A DNA stretch of 64,000 nucleotides. Origin: Lachnospiraceae bacterium. GTDB taxonomy: Bacteria; Bacillota; Clostridia; Lachnospirales; Lachnospiraceae. The notes beneath the pieces were generated by a model. It was not told the origin of the DNA, did no database searches, and worked only from the letters and a program-made list of their open reading frames with translations. This document shows, piece after piece, positions 34,615 through 43,143 of this stretch. The first letter of the stretch is position 1. Each line of letters starts with the position of its first letter. Position numbers and translations under genes: made by a program. Location of the stretch: contig JAGAOO010000036.1 in the NCBI GenBank assembly GCA_017623675.1, positions 1 to 64,000 of the forward strand. Reading direction: 5' to 3'.

Positions 34615-35023
34615 GTTATGACCTCCAAAACTAAACTTGTGGCGGTACTTGCCACATGCTTAGCCTAACATATTCCTCCCATACAGTCAAGTAAAGTTAA
34701 GGTAAAGTATTCGAGTTATTATGAGAAAAAATATCTTGCTTTTTTCTACGAAGTAAGGTATTCTACATATACCATCTTGTTGGTATTCAACCAACATCTC
34801 TCTCATTTCTAACATTCGTTATTACTCCAATAATTTTTACAGCAGAGAAACGAACACTAGAAATCATTAAAGTAAGGGGGCTGATATATGAATTGATAAC
34901 ATACATATAATACTTTTTCAGTCATTATTAAAATCATATTTTCTATTTTATTCGAATTAAATTTATTTTCTTCAATCTATTCGAATTAATTTTCTATTTT
35001 CACAAATGAAAGGAGTGTCAATC
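34615..35023. other. 409-base divergent intergenic region between csp and DUF5688
   Basis: It holds the csp leader on the minus side (34615-34700), a TGTTGGT-attca-ACCAACA hairpin around 34780-34800, a TATAAT-like hexamer near 34907 and, before the DUF5688 start, two copies of TTCGAATTAA (34951-34960 and 34980-34989). No protein-coding gene or recognisable RNA gene was seen. A three-codon ATG-TAA frame in the csp leader is considered chance. Confidence 0.6.
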
Positions 35024-35959
35024 ATGACATATAATCAATTTTTAAACTATGTAAGAGAACAGAGCATCTATGAGCTGGAACACCCGGAAGAATATCAGGC
35101 AACTATCAATCATGTAGTAAAAAACAATTCCGTAGAACTAGATGGTATCTGTTTACATAAACATGGTGAAAATCTATCCCCTACTGTATATCTGAATCAA
35201 TTCTATGAACAATATTTAGAAGGACGTCCGTTAAAATCCATACTTGGTGAAATTGTATCCACACTGAATAATGACGTACCAAAACTGGAGATTCCTGCCA
35301 GCTTATATGATGATTATGAAGCGATTCGACCACAGATTATATATCGAATTGTAAATTATGAAAAGAATAAAGACCTATTAAAAACTTGTCCATATCTTCC
35401 ATTTTGCGACTTAGCCATTACCTTCCGCTGGTTGGTTCATGCCGATTCTTATGGAATTGCTTCTTCCTTAATTACCAATCGGGAGCTGGATTTATGGAAT
35501 ATAACCGTAGAAGAATTATTCAAGGTTGCCTGCCGGAATACCCAAAGGTTCTTTCCCCCTGTCATTCAACCCATGCAGGAGTTGTTGAGGGAATATGCAC
35601 ATGAAGATAAAGAATTACAGGCGCTTTATCAGGCAGCACCACCGACATTTCAGATTTACATATTAACCAACAAAAGCCGCATCAATGGTTCTACCTGCAT
35701 GATTTATGACAATGTTTTAGCCAATTTTGCAAAACAGCAGGAAAGTGATATTTACATTCTACCCTCCAGTATTCATGAAGTTTTGCTGATTCCCGCACGC
35801 TATGGCATAGATGAACATGACTTATTATCATTAGTACACGATGCCAACCGAACCGTTGTTGCAGTAACCGATGTTCTGTCAGATTCTATTTACCGGTATG
35901 ATTATTCCAGAAATCGGGTTATTATGATACAAAACAACTGGCATGGCAACTGGAGTTAA
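35024..35959 (+). CDS. DUF5688 family protein
   Basis: The 311-aa soluble protein resembles DUF5688, a Lachnospiraceae-rich family without known function: an N-terminal helical part (TYNQFLNYVREQSIYEL), then SPTVYLNQFYEQYLEGRPLKSILGEIV and a C-terminal STCMIYDNVLANFAKQQESDIYILPSSIHEVLLIP block. AAAGGAG precedes ATG 35024; the frame opens six codons earlier. It is a single gene on the plus strand, ending at a two-hairpin region shared with hisC. Assignment is from memory of the family. Confidence 0.75.
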   Translation: MTYNQFLNYVREQSIYELEHPEEYQATINHVVKNNSVELDGICLHKHGENLSPTVYLNQFYEQYLEGRPLKSILGEIVSTLNNDVPKLEIPASLYDDYEAIRPQIIYRIVNYEKNKDLLKTCPYLPFCDLAITFRWLVHADSYGIASSLITNRELDLWNITVEELFKVACRNTQRFFPPVIQPMQELLREYAHEDKELQALYQAAPPTFQIYILTNKSRINGSTCMIYDNVLANFAKQQESDIYILPSSIHEVLLIPARYGIDEHDLLSLVHDANRTVVAVTDVLSDSIYRYDYSRNRVIMIQNNWHGNWS

Positions 35960-35969
35960 CACCTCAATC

Positions 35970-36026
35970 AATTCCTAAAAGAAACGGGCATTGTCACATT
36001 CCATTTTAGGAATTACAACAATGCCC
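35970..36026. terminator. Interleaved double inverted repeat between DUF5688 and hisC
   Basis: AATTCCTAAAA (35970-35980) matches TTTTAGGAATT (36004-36014), and GGGCATTGT (35986-35994) matches ACAATGCCC (36018-36026). The arms alternate, so they form either two exclusive hairpins or a pseudoknot. For hisC, GGGCATTGT..ACAATGCCC is followed by gTTTCTTTT, a fair terminator. Confidence 0.6.
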
Positions 36027-36056
36027 AAATCCTTCTATTTTCACTATCCAATGTCA

Positions 36057-37115
36057 CTATGATACTTTGCTAAGGTATTCTTTTAAGAAAGCAAGTAGCT
36101 TTTTCATCTCCTCATCCGTACCAATTGTAATTCGAAGATGGTTATTAATTCTTGATTTATCGAAAAACCGTACATATATCTTCTCTTTCTTAGCTGCCTC
36201 AAAGATATCCTTTGCCGGAACCTGATTATGCGTAGCAAAGATGAAATTTGCCTTCGAATCCGGGAATGTAAAACCAAGCTTTTTCATTTCTTCACCAAAC
36301 CAGGTTCGTGTCTGTATAATCTTTCCTACTGTCTCCTGAAAATACTCTTCATCCTTTAAGGATTCCACACCAAGTAATAACGATGGACGATTCATGGTAT
36401 AGGAATTAAAGGAATATTTCACATCATTCATCGCCTGAATCAGTTCCGGATTTCCCATGGCATATCCAATTCGTAAACCAGCCATGGAACGAGACTTTGA
36501 AAAAGTACGCACAATCAATAAGTTATCATATTTTTTCGTCAATTCCAGTGCAGAAACACCACCAAAATCAATATAAGCCTCATCCACAATCACTACTACA
36601 TCTGAATTATGCTTTACAATATCCTCAACAAAGTCCAGATTTTCATAAACACCCGTTGGTGCATTAGGATTCGGAAAAATCACACCGCCATTTTCCTTAT
36701 AATAATCCTCCTTTCGAATTCGAAAATTCTCATCCAGTGCAGGCTGTTCATAAGGAATTCGAAACAAATCTGCCCATACATCATAGAAAGAATAAGTAAT
36801 ATCCGGAAACAGAATCGGTTTATCTGAATTGAAAAATGTCATAAACGCCATTGCCAATACATCATCAGAACCAACACCTACAAACACCTGATTGGCATTC
36901 AGCTTATGATATGCTGCAATTGCCTCTACTAATGCTCCGGCAGTCGGATCCGGGTATAAACGCAAATCATCTATGTTCTCTTGAACCTTGCGAACCCCAG
37001 GAGCCGGACCATATGGGTTTTCATTGGTATTCAACTTAATTACGCCACTTTCCTTTGGTTGTTCTCCTGGTGTATAAGGCTCAACGGTTCGTACATTCTT
37101 CATCCACTGTTTCAT
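36057..37115 (-). CDS. hisC: Histidinol-phosphate aminotransferase
   Basis: Fold-type I PLP enzyme of 352 aa that makes histidinol phosphate from imidazole-acetol phosphate. NTNENPYGPAP near residue 28, FPNPNAPTG, VDEAYIDFGG and the Schiff-base Lys in RTFSKSRSMAGLRIGYAMG are as in HisC. ATG 37115 has GAGGA about 10 bases upstream. It is separate from any other his gene here. No His-rich leader frame was found upstream. Confidence 0.93.
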   Translation of the reverse strand: MKQWMKNVRTVEPYTPGEQPKESGVIKLNTNENPYGPAPGVRKVQENIDDLRLYPDPTAGALVEAIAAYHKLNANQVFVGVGSDDVLAMAFMTFFNSDKPILFPDITYSFYDVWADLFRIPYEQPALDENFRIRKEDYYKENGGVIFPNPNAPTGVYENLDFVEDIVKHNSDVVVIVDEAYIDFGGVSALELTKKYDNLLIVRTFSKSRSMAGLRIGYAMGNPELIQAMNDVKYSFNSYTMNRPSLLLGVESLKDEEYFQETVGKIIQTRTWFGEEMKKLGFTFPDSKANFIFATHNQVPAKDIFEAAKKEKIYVRFFDKSRINNHLRITIGTDEEMKKLLAFLKEYLSKVS

Positions 37116-37268
37116 CTTTTCACGTCCTCTTCTCTATTTATCTGCATACAATACTCACACTTCCGGTAAACCAGATACCACATTTACAATCCATGTTAAT
37201 AAAATGCATTTTAAAAATACATGTGTATCGTAGCACATTTGTGTAAATTCTACCAGTCCTATTTACTA

Positions 37269-37928
37269 CTAAAATTCCTTCTTTTCCAGAACCTTTAATG
37301 AGACGGCATAGGATATGGCAAAAACTCCAATTGCAATAATTGCGACAAGTCCCTCCAGCCAAAGAGCGTTATTATCGATAAACCGTTCAATCTGACTTGC
37401 AGCAATAGCAGATGGATGATTCTTCATCCATGTATCCATCAAGACAAAAAGAATGACAATGACACCTGCAATTCCAAAGTATACCAGTTTTCCCTTTTCT
37501 GCTCCCAGCTTTATACGGATTGGTATGGATATTCCAAGAAAAACTAACACCACGAGGAGGTTCATACCACCAGTCATCAACAATTCGCCAAAGATAAACG
37601 GTTGCTTTCTTACTGTCATAGTTAATAATAGAAAAGCAAACGACAAGCTCCAGCCAACTGCTGCATTACATAAACAGAACAGATACTTTTCTCTTACATA
37701 TCCTTCCCGGCTGACCGGCAAAGAAAATAAAAATGAAAATCCATTCTCATAATCATCATAGCTGATTGTACTCAATACAAAACTGGAAAAAACAAATGTC
37801 AAATAAGTATTGATAAACATTGGCTCTACATTGGTTGCAATCATAATGAAACCAATCAAGGCCAATAAACCAAAGAATTTCCATTGCTTTTTCATGATTA
37901 ATAAATCTTTTACAAATAAGCCTTTCAT
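37269..37928 (-). CDS. ABC-2 transporter permease (YtrA-regulated unit)
   Basis: The 219-aa membrane protein has about six TM helices (FFGLLALIGFIMIATN, FVFSSFVLSTISYDDYENGFSFLFSLPVSREGYV with the ABC-2 membrane YDDYENG-LPVSR signature). It pairs with the ATPase encoded directly upstream. The start ATG 37928 follows GAGGTG by 7 bases; GTG 37931 overlaps the ATPase stop. Substrate unknown. It is the last gene of a GntR-ATPase-permease operon. Confidence 0.85.
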   Translation of the reverse strand: MKGLFVKDLLIMKKQWKFFGLLALIGFIMIATNVEPMFINTYLTFVFSSFVLSTISYDDYENGFSFLFSLPVSREGYVREKYLFCLCNAAVGWSLSFAFLLLTMTVRKQPFIFGELLMTGGMNLLVVLVFLGISIPIRIKLGAEKGKLVYFGIAGVIVILFVLMDTWMKNHPSAIAASQIERFIDNNALWLEGLVAIIAIGVFAISYAVSLKVLEKKEF

Positions 37929-37930
37929 CA

Positions 37931-38776
37931 CTATTCACCTCGAATCATTAATGTTATGACATCATCAATGGAGCATTTCTCTATTACAATGCCCGGGACA
38001 TTCTCCATGTAGAATTGCATCTCATCTGTTAAGCAGGAATACCCAAAGCTATCCTTTTTACGTTTCAATATATGCGATTTATCTATTGTGTTAAATTGCT
38101 GCTCCGTAAGTTTTAATACTCCATAAGAACTAATCAGCCGGTCCGTATCTTCATGAAGAATAATCGTTCCATCTTGAATCATATATAAATCATCACAAAT
38201 TCCTTCTAAGTCACTGGATATATGGGAACTGATTAAAATGGAACGATTCCCTTCTTCCATGTAATCCCGTAACAAATCAAGCATTTCTTCTCTTACAATG
38301 ACATCCAGCCCTGCCGTTGGCTCATCTAAAATCAAAACCTCTGCATCATGAGAAATAGCCAGTAAAAGATGTAATTTTGCCTTCATACCGGTAGAAAACT
38401 CTTTTATCATTTTATCTGTCGGCAAACGATACTGTTGGCAATAACCCCAAAAGATATCTTCATGAAAATGAGGATACATATTCTTCATAATCTGTACGAT
38501 GTCACGAATGCTAAAGTAGCCGCTAAAGCCGGAATCCGCAAGGACAACTCCGAATTTCTCTCTATCTTGTTTTGACCATTCCTCCTGCCGCTTTTCATCC
38601 AGAAAAATCTCACCGGAATCATAAGAAATCAATCCCAAAATTGCCTTGATTGTGGTACTTTTTCCTGCACCATTGGGTCCAACAAACCCTGTAATTCTTC
38701 CCTCCGGTATCTCTATAGAGCATTGCAATTGAAATGTTCCATATTGTTTTGTAACATTATCTAATCTCAAACTCAT
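37931..38776 (-). CDS. ABC transporter ATP-binding protein (YtrB-like)
   Basis: The 281-aa ATPase has Walker A GPNGAGKST, signature FSTGMKAKL, Walker B VLILDEPTAGLD and H-loop ISSHISSD. It has a C-terminal extension of about 80 aa typical of YtrB-like ATPases. ATG 38776 overlaps the GntR stop by 4 bases, so the two are translationally coupled. In B. subtilis the related Ytr system responds to wall-active antibiotics; the same role here is an inference. Confidence 0.92.
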   Translation of the reverse strand: MSLRLDNVTKQYGTFQLQCSIEIPEGRITGFVGPNGAGKSTTIKAILGLISYDSGEIFLDEKRQEEWSKQDREKFGVVLADSGFSGYFSIRDIVQIMKNMYPHFHEDIFWGYCQQYRLPTDKMIKEFSTGMKAKLHLLLAISHDAEVLILDEPTAGLDVIVREEMLDLLRDYMEEGNRSILISSHISSDLEGICDDLYMIQDGTIILHEDTDRLISSYGVLKLTEQQFNTIDKSHILKRKKDSFGYSCLTDEMQFYMENVPGIVIEKCSIDDVITLMIRGE

Positions 38777-39150
38777 ACCAAATCCTCCAATACTAATTGA
38801 TACAACTCTGTTAATTCTTCTCTGCTCATTCCACAGCTTCGGCCTTTTCGAATTGCCTGTTCAAACAACCGCTCCACTTCCTTCTTCTGTTCCTCCAGCA
38901 TTAATACCTGATTGGCACTGGTTACAAAACTTCCTTTTCCATGTACCGTCAGAATGAATCCCTCTTCTTCCAGTTCGTCATATGCTTTTTTTACTGTCAA
39001 AGCACTCACCTTAATATCCTTCGATAGGGTACGTACAGACGGGAGCAAATCATTTTCCTTTAATTCACCTTTCATGATTTTATCTTTTATTTGAATGACA
39101 ATCTGTTCATAAATGGGCTGAAGCGATGAATTATTGATTATTATATTCAT
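38773..39150 (-). CDS. GntR family regulator (YtrA subfamily)
   Basis: The 125-aa short GntR protein has winged helix SLQPIYEQIVIQIKDKIMKGELKENDLLPSVRTLSKDIKVSALTVKKAYDELEEEGFI and a small dimerisation tail, with no FCD or UTRA domain. It is the first gene of the ABC operon. ATG 39150 has GGAGG 7 bases upstream; the open frame to 39201 has no site. It likely represses its own promoter through the ACTGTT array at 39180-39216. Confidence 0.92.
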   Translation of the reverse strand: MNIIINNSSLQPIYEQIVIQIKDKIMKGELKENDLLPSVRTLSKDIKVSALTVKKAYDELEEEGFILTVHGKGSFVTSANQVLMLEEQKKEVERLFEQAIRKGRSCGMSREELTELYQLVLEDLV

Positions 39151-39172
39151 ACTCGTTCCTCCTTTGATAAAC

Positions 39173-39201
39173 ACTATATAACAGTATAGAACTGTTGTCA
39201 A
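39173..39201 (-). promoter_or_regulatory. Promoter of the GntR/ABC operon
   Basis: Minus-strand TTGACA (39201-39196), 17-base spacer, TATAGT (39178-39173): near consensus. Confidence 0.75.
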
Positions 39202-39216
39202 CTGTTTTATACTGTT
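39180..39216. promoter_or_regulatory. GntR operator array
   Basis: AACAGT (39180-39185) and ACTGTT (39191-39196) form an inverted repeat lying wholly between -35 and -10. Further ACTGTT copies at 39201-39206 and 39211-39216 keep an exact 10-bp period. Confidence 0.65.
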
Positions 39217-39269
39217 TATTCAAATATTATTAAAAATATTGTCCTATCTTACTATTTCAAAATGTCCAT

Positions 39270-39301
39270 AAAAAAACTCACCTGCAAAACAGCAAGTGAG
39301 T
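39270..39301 (-). terminator. Terminator after the DUF1893 gene
   Basis: ACTCACCTGC (39276-39285), loop of six, GCAAGTGAGT (39292-39301). Six T follow on the minus strand. Confidence 0.8.
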
Positions 39302-39318
39302 CTGTCAATCATTCCTTT

Positions 39319-39747
39319 TTAATTTTTTGTACTAAGTTCTTTCAATTTTTCCAATATTATTTTATAAGCATCCTCTGGAGTTTCACATTCTGACACCGCA
39401 GTTTCCATGGGACAAAGGCCTGTATTGCTACGGTTACGAATGGCCGGCACGATTTGATCCGCCTCTGTCCGGATTCCATATCGAATAAATACTTGCATTG
39501 CTGCCTCGCTCATAACCGGTGCATAAACCTGCCTGACTCCTGCCAACACATACAAGAATGCAGTTGCTTTTCCCACCACCTTATCAGCAGCAGAAAATCC
39601 CTCCAAGTGTATACCCTGTGTAATCCATTCCATCAGAGGTTTCACCCCTCGTTCTTTACTGGTATATAGAGTTCCTTCCCTGCCAAGTACACAGGTATAC
39701 TCTCCCATTTTTAATTGTTCCTTTACTACAATCCAATCATTCTTCAT
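39319..39747 (-). CDS. DUF1893 family protein
   Basis: The 142-aa soluble protein matches DUF1893: GEYTCVLGREGTLYTSKERGVKPLMEWI, GFSAADKVVGKATAFLYVLAGVRQVYAPVMSE and NTGLCPMETAVSECETPEDAY, with a conserved Cys late in the chain. The start ATG 39747 lies inside the end of the ECF S gene (11-base overlap), so its translation is probably coupled. Biochemical role unknown; the constant pairing with a vitamin-type transporter suggests a part in the metabolism of the imported compound (inference). Confidence 0.85.
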   Translation of the reverse strand: MKNDWIVVKEQLKMGEYTCVLGREGTLYTSKERGVKPLMEWITQGIHLEGFSAADKVVGKATAFLYVLAGVRQVYAPVMSEAAMQVFIRYGIRTEADQIVPAIRNRSNTGLCPMETAVSECETPEDAYKIILEKLKELSTKN

Positions 39748-40309
39748 TGCGTTTTGTATGCTCCACACGGAAGGTAATTAATGGCAACAGGCACCACTGA
39801 AGCACTAAGCCCGGAAGTCCTACTGCAATACTGGTCCAAATAATGGATACCGGAATTGCTTCATACCCAAATACAAAGACTGCTAAAGCAATTGCTATAG
39901 CTCGAATTCCTCGACCGGCTAATTGTGCAATCAATACCTTTACAATCGTCGGCAGCTTCACATTCCGAAGCAATCCTGCACATAATCCATAAACACAAAG
40001 TTCAAGCATCATAAATGGCAACAAACCCGCCTTTGGCATACCGGTTAATGCGAAACTAATCAATGGACTGAATAGGCCTGCAATGGCACCGGCATATGGT
40101 CCTGCCAGCAAACCCACCAGTAAAATCGGTAAATGCATTGGTAAAAAGCATTCTCCTAAGGCTGTCCCAAGACCGGATACTGCACCCAGTACATGAAAAA
40201 TCTGTGGAAGTGCTACGGCTGCCACAATGGCAGTAATGGTAGCAATGGTCTGTGTTTTAACGGAAAGACGGGCAGATGCCAATGTCTTTGTTTCTACTTT
40301 ACTTGTCAT
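39737..40309 (-). CDS. ECF transporter S component (substrate unknown)
   Basis: The 190-aa integral membrane protein has about six TM helices. GECFLPMHLPILLVGLLAGPYAGAIAGLFSPLISFALTGMP and the PFMMLELCVYGLCAGLL block mark it as an ECF substrate-capture subunit. It needs the shared EcfA/A'/T module, not found here. ATG 40309 has AAGGA 9 bases upstream; the longer frame to 40420 covers the promoter and is rejected. It overlaps the DUF1893 gene. The vitamin cannot be assigned from sequence alone. Confidence 0.85.
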   Translation of the reverse strand: MTSKVETKTLASARLSVKTQTIATITAIVAAVALPQIFHVLGAVSGLGTALGECFLPMHLPILLVGLLAGPYAGAIAGLFSPLISFALTGMPKAGLLPFMMLELCVYGLCAGLLRNVKLPTIVKVLIAQLAGRGIRAIAIALAVFVFGYEAIPVSIIWTSIAVGLPGLVLQWCLLPLITFRVEHTKRNEE

Positions 40310-40345
40310 TTTGAATCGTCCTTTCTTACTAGTATAACTATTGCT

Positions 40346-40374
40346 ATTATAATATACTTCTTGAAATTGGGCAA
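40346..40374 (-). promoter_or_regulatory. Promoter of the ECF S-DUF1893 operon
   Basis: Minus-strand TTGCCC (40374-40369), 17-base spacer, TATAAT (40351-40346). Confidence 0.55.
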
Positions 40375-40420
40375 CCAAACTTATGCTATTATTTGACAGA
40401 CTTTTTTCTTTCGAATTCAA

Positions 40421-40452
40421 TAAGCCGGCAGGGAATCACCACCACCGGCTTA
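40421..40452. terminator. Hairpin after metQ, possible terminator
   Basis: TAAGCCGG (40421-40428) pairs with CCGGCTTA (40445-40452). The T-run lies on the plus side (cattttt), not on the minus side where metQ would need it, so termination of metNIQ here is uncertain. Confidence 0.35.
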
Positions 40453-40470
40453 CATTTTTGTTAAACTGTA

Positions 40471-41364
40471 TTAGAATACCGGAATTACGGCATTTCCATA
40501 AGTTTCTTCAATATAGCTGCGAACTTCGTCACTCAATACTGCATCTACCAAGGCTTTTGTCTTTGCAGAGTCTTCATTTCCTTCCTTAACAACGATTACA
40601 TTTGCATAGGTATCTGCTGCCAACGAATCAGAAGCTTCTACTGCAATTGCATCTGCCACATCCAAGCCGCCTTCTGCTGCATAGTTACCATTGATTGCGG
40701 CAATATCTACATCCGGCAGAGAACGTACAAGCTGAGCTGCTTCAATTTCCTTGATTTCCAGATTCAAAGGATTCTCTTCAATATCTAAGACTGTTGCAGT
40801 TAAACCGGCGCCTTCTTTTAACTTGATTAAGCCCTGTGCTTCTAATAACAACAATGCTCTTGCTTCATTGGTGGTATCATTTGGTACGGCAACAGTTGCA
40901 CCTTCCTGTAAATCATCTAAACTTGCAGTCTTTCCTGCATAAAGACCAAATGGTTCAAAATGAACAGAAGCTACCGACACTAAATGAGTATCATTTTCTG
41001 CATTAAAATCATCTAAGTATGGCTGATGCTGGAAGAAATTCGCATCTAAATCCTCATCCTCTAATGCGGTATTTGGTAAAACATAATCATTATATTCTAC
41101 TACCTGCAAATCATATCCCTGCTCTGCAAGAACATCTTTGACCTGTGCCAGAATCTCTGCATGAGGTGTTACGCTGGCACCTACTTTAATTACCTCTAAA
41201 TCTCCGGTTGCTTCCGTATCTTCGGCATCTGTTGCCTGACTATCACCGGTTTCCTGAGAATCGGTACTCGGTGCAGAGGTATCTTTGTTTGAGGAGCAAC
41301 CGGTCAGTCCTACTGCTCCAACAGTTAATGCTGCTAATAATAATGCTGTGATTTTCTTTCTCAT
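40471..41364 (-). CDS. metQ: Methionine-binding lipoprotein MetQ (NlpA family)
   Basis: Extracytoplasmic solute receptor of 297 aa. It has a lipoprotein signal with lipobox LTGC (Cys near residue 23), a Ser/Thr/Asp-rich linker, then the NlpA fold (IKVGASVTPHAEILAQVKDVLAEQGYDLQVVEYNDYVLPNTALEDEDLDANFFQHQPYLDDF). It delivers methionine to MetI/MetN. It is last in metNIQ, 28 bases after metI. Control should come from the attenuator upstream of metN. Confidence 0.93.
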   Translation of the reverse strand: MRKKITALLLAALTVGAVGLTGCSSNKDTSAPSTDSQETGDSQATDAEDTEATGDLEVIKVGASVTPHAEILAQVKDVLAEQGYDLQVVEYNDYVLPNTALEDEDLDANFFQHQPYLDDFNAENDTHLVSVASVHFEPFGLYAGKTASLDDLQEGATVAVPNDTTNEARALLLLEAQGLIKLKEGAGLTATVLDIEENPLNLEIKEIEAAQLVRSLPDVDIAAINGNYAAEGGLDVADAIAVEASDSLAADTYANVIVVKEGNEDSAKTKALVDAVLSDEVRSYIEETYGNAVIPVF

Positions 41365-41392
41365 AATTCATATCTCCTTTTTCTTCTCTTTT

Positions 41393-42058
41393 TTAATTAC
41401 GGATTCGTTTATCCGTTTTATTTACAATAAACATGCCAAGCTCTTGAAATACCTGTACGATAACTACCAGTACAAATACAGTTGCCCACATGATATTGGC
41501 TTGATATCTGTAATATCCATAATTGATAGCAATTGCTCCTAAACCGCCACCACCTGTAAACCCTGCCATTGCAGAATATCCCAGTAATGTTGCAAAAGCA
41601 ATGGTACATCCTACCAGTAAGGAGGGTCTTGCTTCCGGCAATAACACCTTTACAATTATTTGTAAAGGACTGGAACCCATTGCCTGTGCCGCCTCAATGA
41701 CACCCTGGTCCACTTCCTTTAAGGAAGATTCCACCATTCTGGCTATAAATGGAATGGCTGCCACTACCAACGGTACAATCGTTGCATTGGTTCCTATAGT
41801 GGTGCCTGCCACTGCCCTCGTAAATGGCAAAATGGCAATCAATAATATGATAAATGGTATGGAACGGGTCAGATTCACAATTACCCCTAACACCAGATTG
41901 ACCGGTCTGCATCGACAGATACCATTCTTATCTGTTATAAACAACAGCACTCCTAAGGGAATCCCCGCCACATAGGAACAAAGAGTAGAGGTTAAAACCA
42001 TATACAGTGTTTCTAATGAACCCTTCCAAAGCAGGGCTACTAATTGATTAAATTCCAT
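41393..42058 (-). CDS. metI: Methionine ABC transporter permease MetI
   Basis: The 221-aa permease has about five TM helices and the coupling EAA loop (EAAQAMGSSPLQIIVKVLLPEARPSL). It forms the methionine channel with MetN. Two ATGs are possible: 42064, only 3 bases from GAGGAGG, and 42058, 9 bases from it, which I prefer. Either start overlaps the end of metN, so translation is coupled. The family also transports S-containing analogues. Confidence 0.93.
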   Translation of the reverse strand: MEFNQLVALLWKGSLETLYMVLTSTLCSYVAGIPLGVLLFITDKNGICRCRPVNLVLGVIVNLTRSIPFIILLIAILPFTRAVAGTTIGTNATIVPLVVAAIPFIARMVESSLKEVDQGVIEAAQAMGSSPLQIIVKVLLPEARPSLLVGCTIAFATLLGYSAMAGFTGGGGLGAIAINYGYYRYQANIMWATVFVLVVIVQVFQELGMFIVNKTDKRIRN

Positions 42059-43049
42059 CTGCATCTTCCTCCTCGTAATGGACTCCTATGGAATCCAGAT
42101 ATTTTTTCGCTTCTGCAATTGCTGCCTCATCCTTTGGGAATTCCAACAACATTTGCCCGTATGCCTTGCCACCGATATCCTCGGTACCGGCTCCTAAAAT
42201 ATTCACAGGTGTCTGACATTTTAATACAAGATTGGCTACAATCGGCTCCGATGAAGACTGTCCTCCAAATGCCAGACGGAATACCTTCCCATGGAAATTG
42301 CGATTATCATACTTTGGCTTTGGATAAATCATTTCCTGAGCAATCTTGGTCTTCGGTGACAGGAACACTTCCTGTACACTTCCCTGCTCAATGACTTCTC
42401 CCTCGTTCAGAACCGCCACCTGGGTACATATCTTTTCCACAACCTTCATTTCATGGGTGATAACAATAATTGTGACGCCCAACCGTTCGTTAATTTCCTT
42501 CAACAACTCCAAAATGGAATTGGTGGTATTCGGGTCTAATGCACTGGTTGCCTCATCACACAAGAGGTATTTCGGTTCTGTTGCTAAAGCCCTGGCAATG
42601 GCAACCCGTTGCTTCTGTCCACCGGATAGCTGCGCCGGAAAATTATACATTCGGTCTTCTAACCCAACCAGTTTTAAAAGTTCAATGGCTCTCTCCTTTG
42701 CCTGGTTTCCGGGAACCCCTGCAATCTCTAAGGGATAACAGACATTTTTCAATGCATTTCTCTGGGCTAATAAGTTAAACTGCTGAAACACCATTCCAAT
42801 TTTCCTTCGCTCTTTTCTGAGCCTTCCATTGGAAAGAGCGGTCAGTTCTATATCATCTAAGAACACTTTACCCTCCGTTGGTCGTTCCAGCAGGTTCAGA
42901 CATCGAACCAACGTGGATTTACCGGCACCGGAGGAACCGATAATTCCGAATATGCTTCCATCTTCAATTGTTAAGTTGATTTGCTTTAACGCTTCCACCT
43001 CTCTGCTTTTCAGGTGAAAGGTTTTGCTTACCTGTTCCAGTCGAATCAT
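42048..43049 (-). CDS. metN: Methionine ABC transporter ATPase MetN
   Basis: The 333-aa ATPase has Walker A GSSGAGKST, signature LSGGQKQRV, Walker B LLCDEATSALD and H-loop ITHE. A C-terminal ACT-like NIL domain (FGGQSSSEPIVANLVLKCQTPVNILGAGTEDIGGKAYGQMLLEF) is intact; in E. coli it binds methionine and inhibits transport. The start is ATG 43049 with AAAGGA upstream. The gene is preceded by a terminator and a Met-rich leader frame rather than by an S-box or T-box. Confidence 0.95.
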   Translation of the reverse strand: MIRLEQVSKTFHLKSREVEALKQINLTIEDGSIFGIIGSSGAGKSTLVRCLNLLERPTEGKVFLDDIELTALSNGRLRKERRKIGMVFQQFNLLAQRNALKNVCYPLEIAGVPGNQAKERAIELLKLVGLEDRMYNFPAQLSGGQKQRVAIARALATEPKYLLCDEATSALDPNTTNSILELLKEINERLGVTIIVITHEMKVVEKICTQVAVLNEGEVIEQGSVQEVFLSPKTKIAQEMIYPKPKYDNRNFHGKVFRLAFGGQSSSEPIVANLVLKCQTPVNILGAGTEDIGGKAYGQMLLEFPKDEAAIAEAKKYLDSIGVHYEEEDADGI

Positions 43050-43081
43050 ATTTTTTCCTTTCTTTTTTCTACAAGACATAA

Positions 43082-43111
43082 AAACGCAGGTACATTTCTG
43101 CACCTGCGTTT
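43082..43111 (-). terminator. Attenuator terminator upstream of metN
   Basis: AAACGCAGGT pairs with ACCTGCGTTT (perfect 10 bp, loop of 10), followed on the minus strand by TTATG. It lies between the leader peptide stop and the metN start. The loop and arm segment GGTGCAG can instead pair with TTGCACC at the end of the leader frame. Confidence 0.75.
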
Positions 43112-43143
43112 CAATCATTTATAACCGATTGCGTTGCATTCAT

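Noticed and set aside
34655..34680. Mini leader ORF (ATG-TTA-GGC-TAA) in the csp leader
   Set aside because: Three codons only; a GGGAGG lies nearby but too close, and nothing else supports translation.
37116..37268. His leader-peptide attenuator before hisC
   Set aside because: Short frames exist, but none is rich in His and no terminator precedes hisC.
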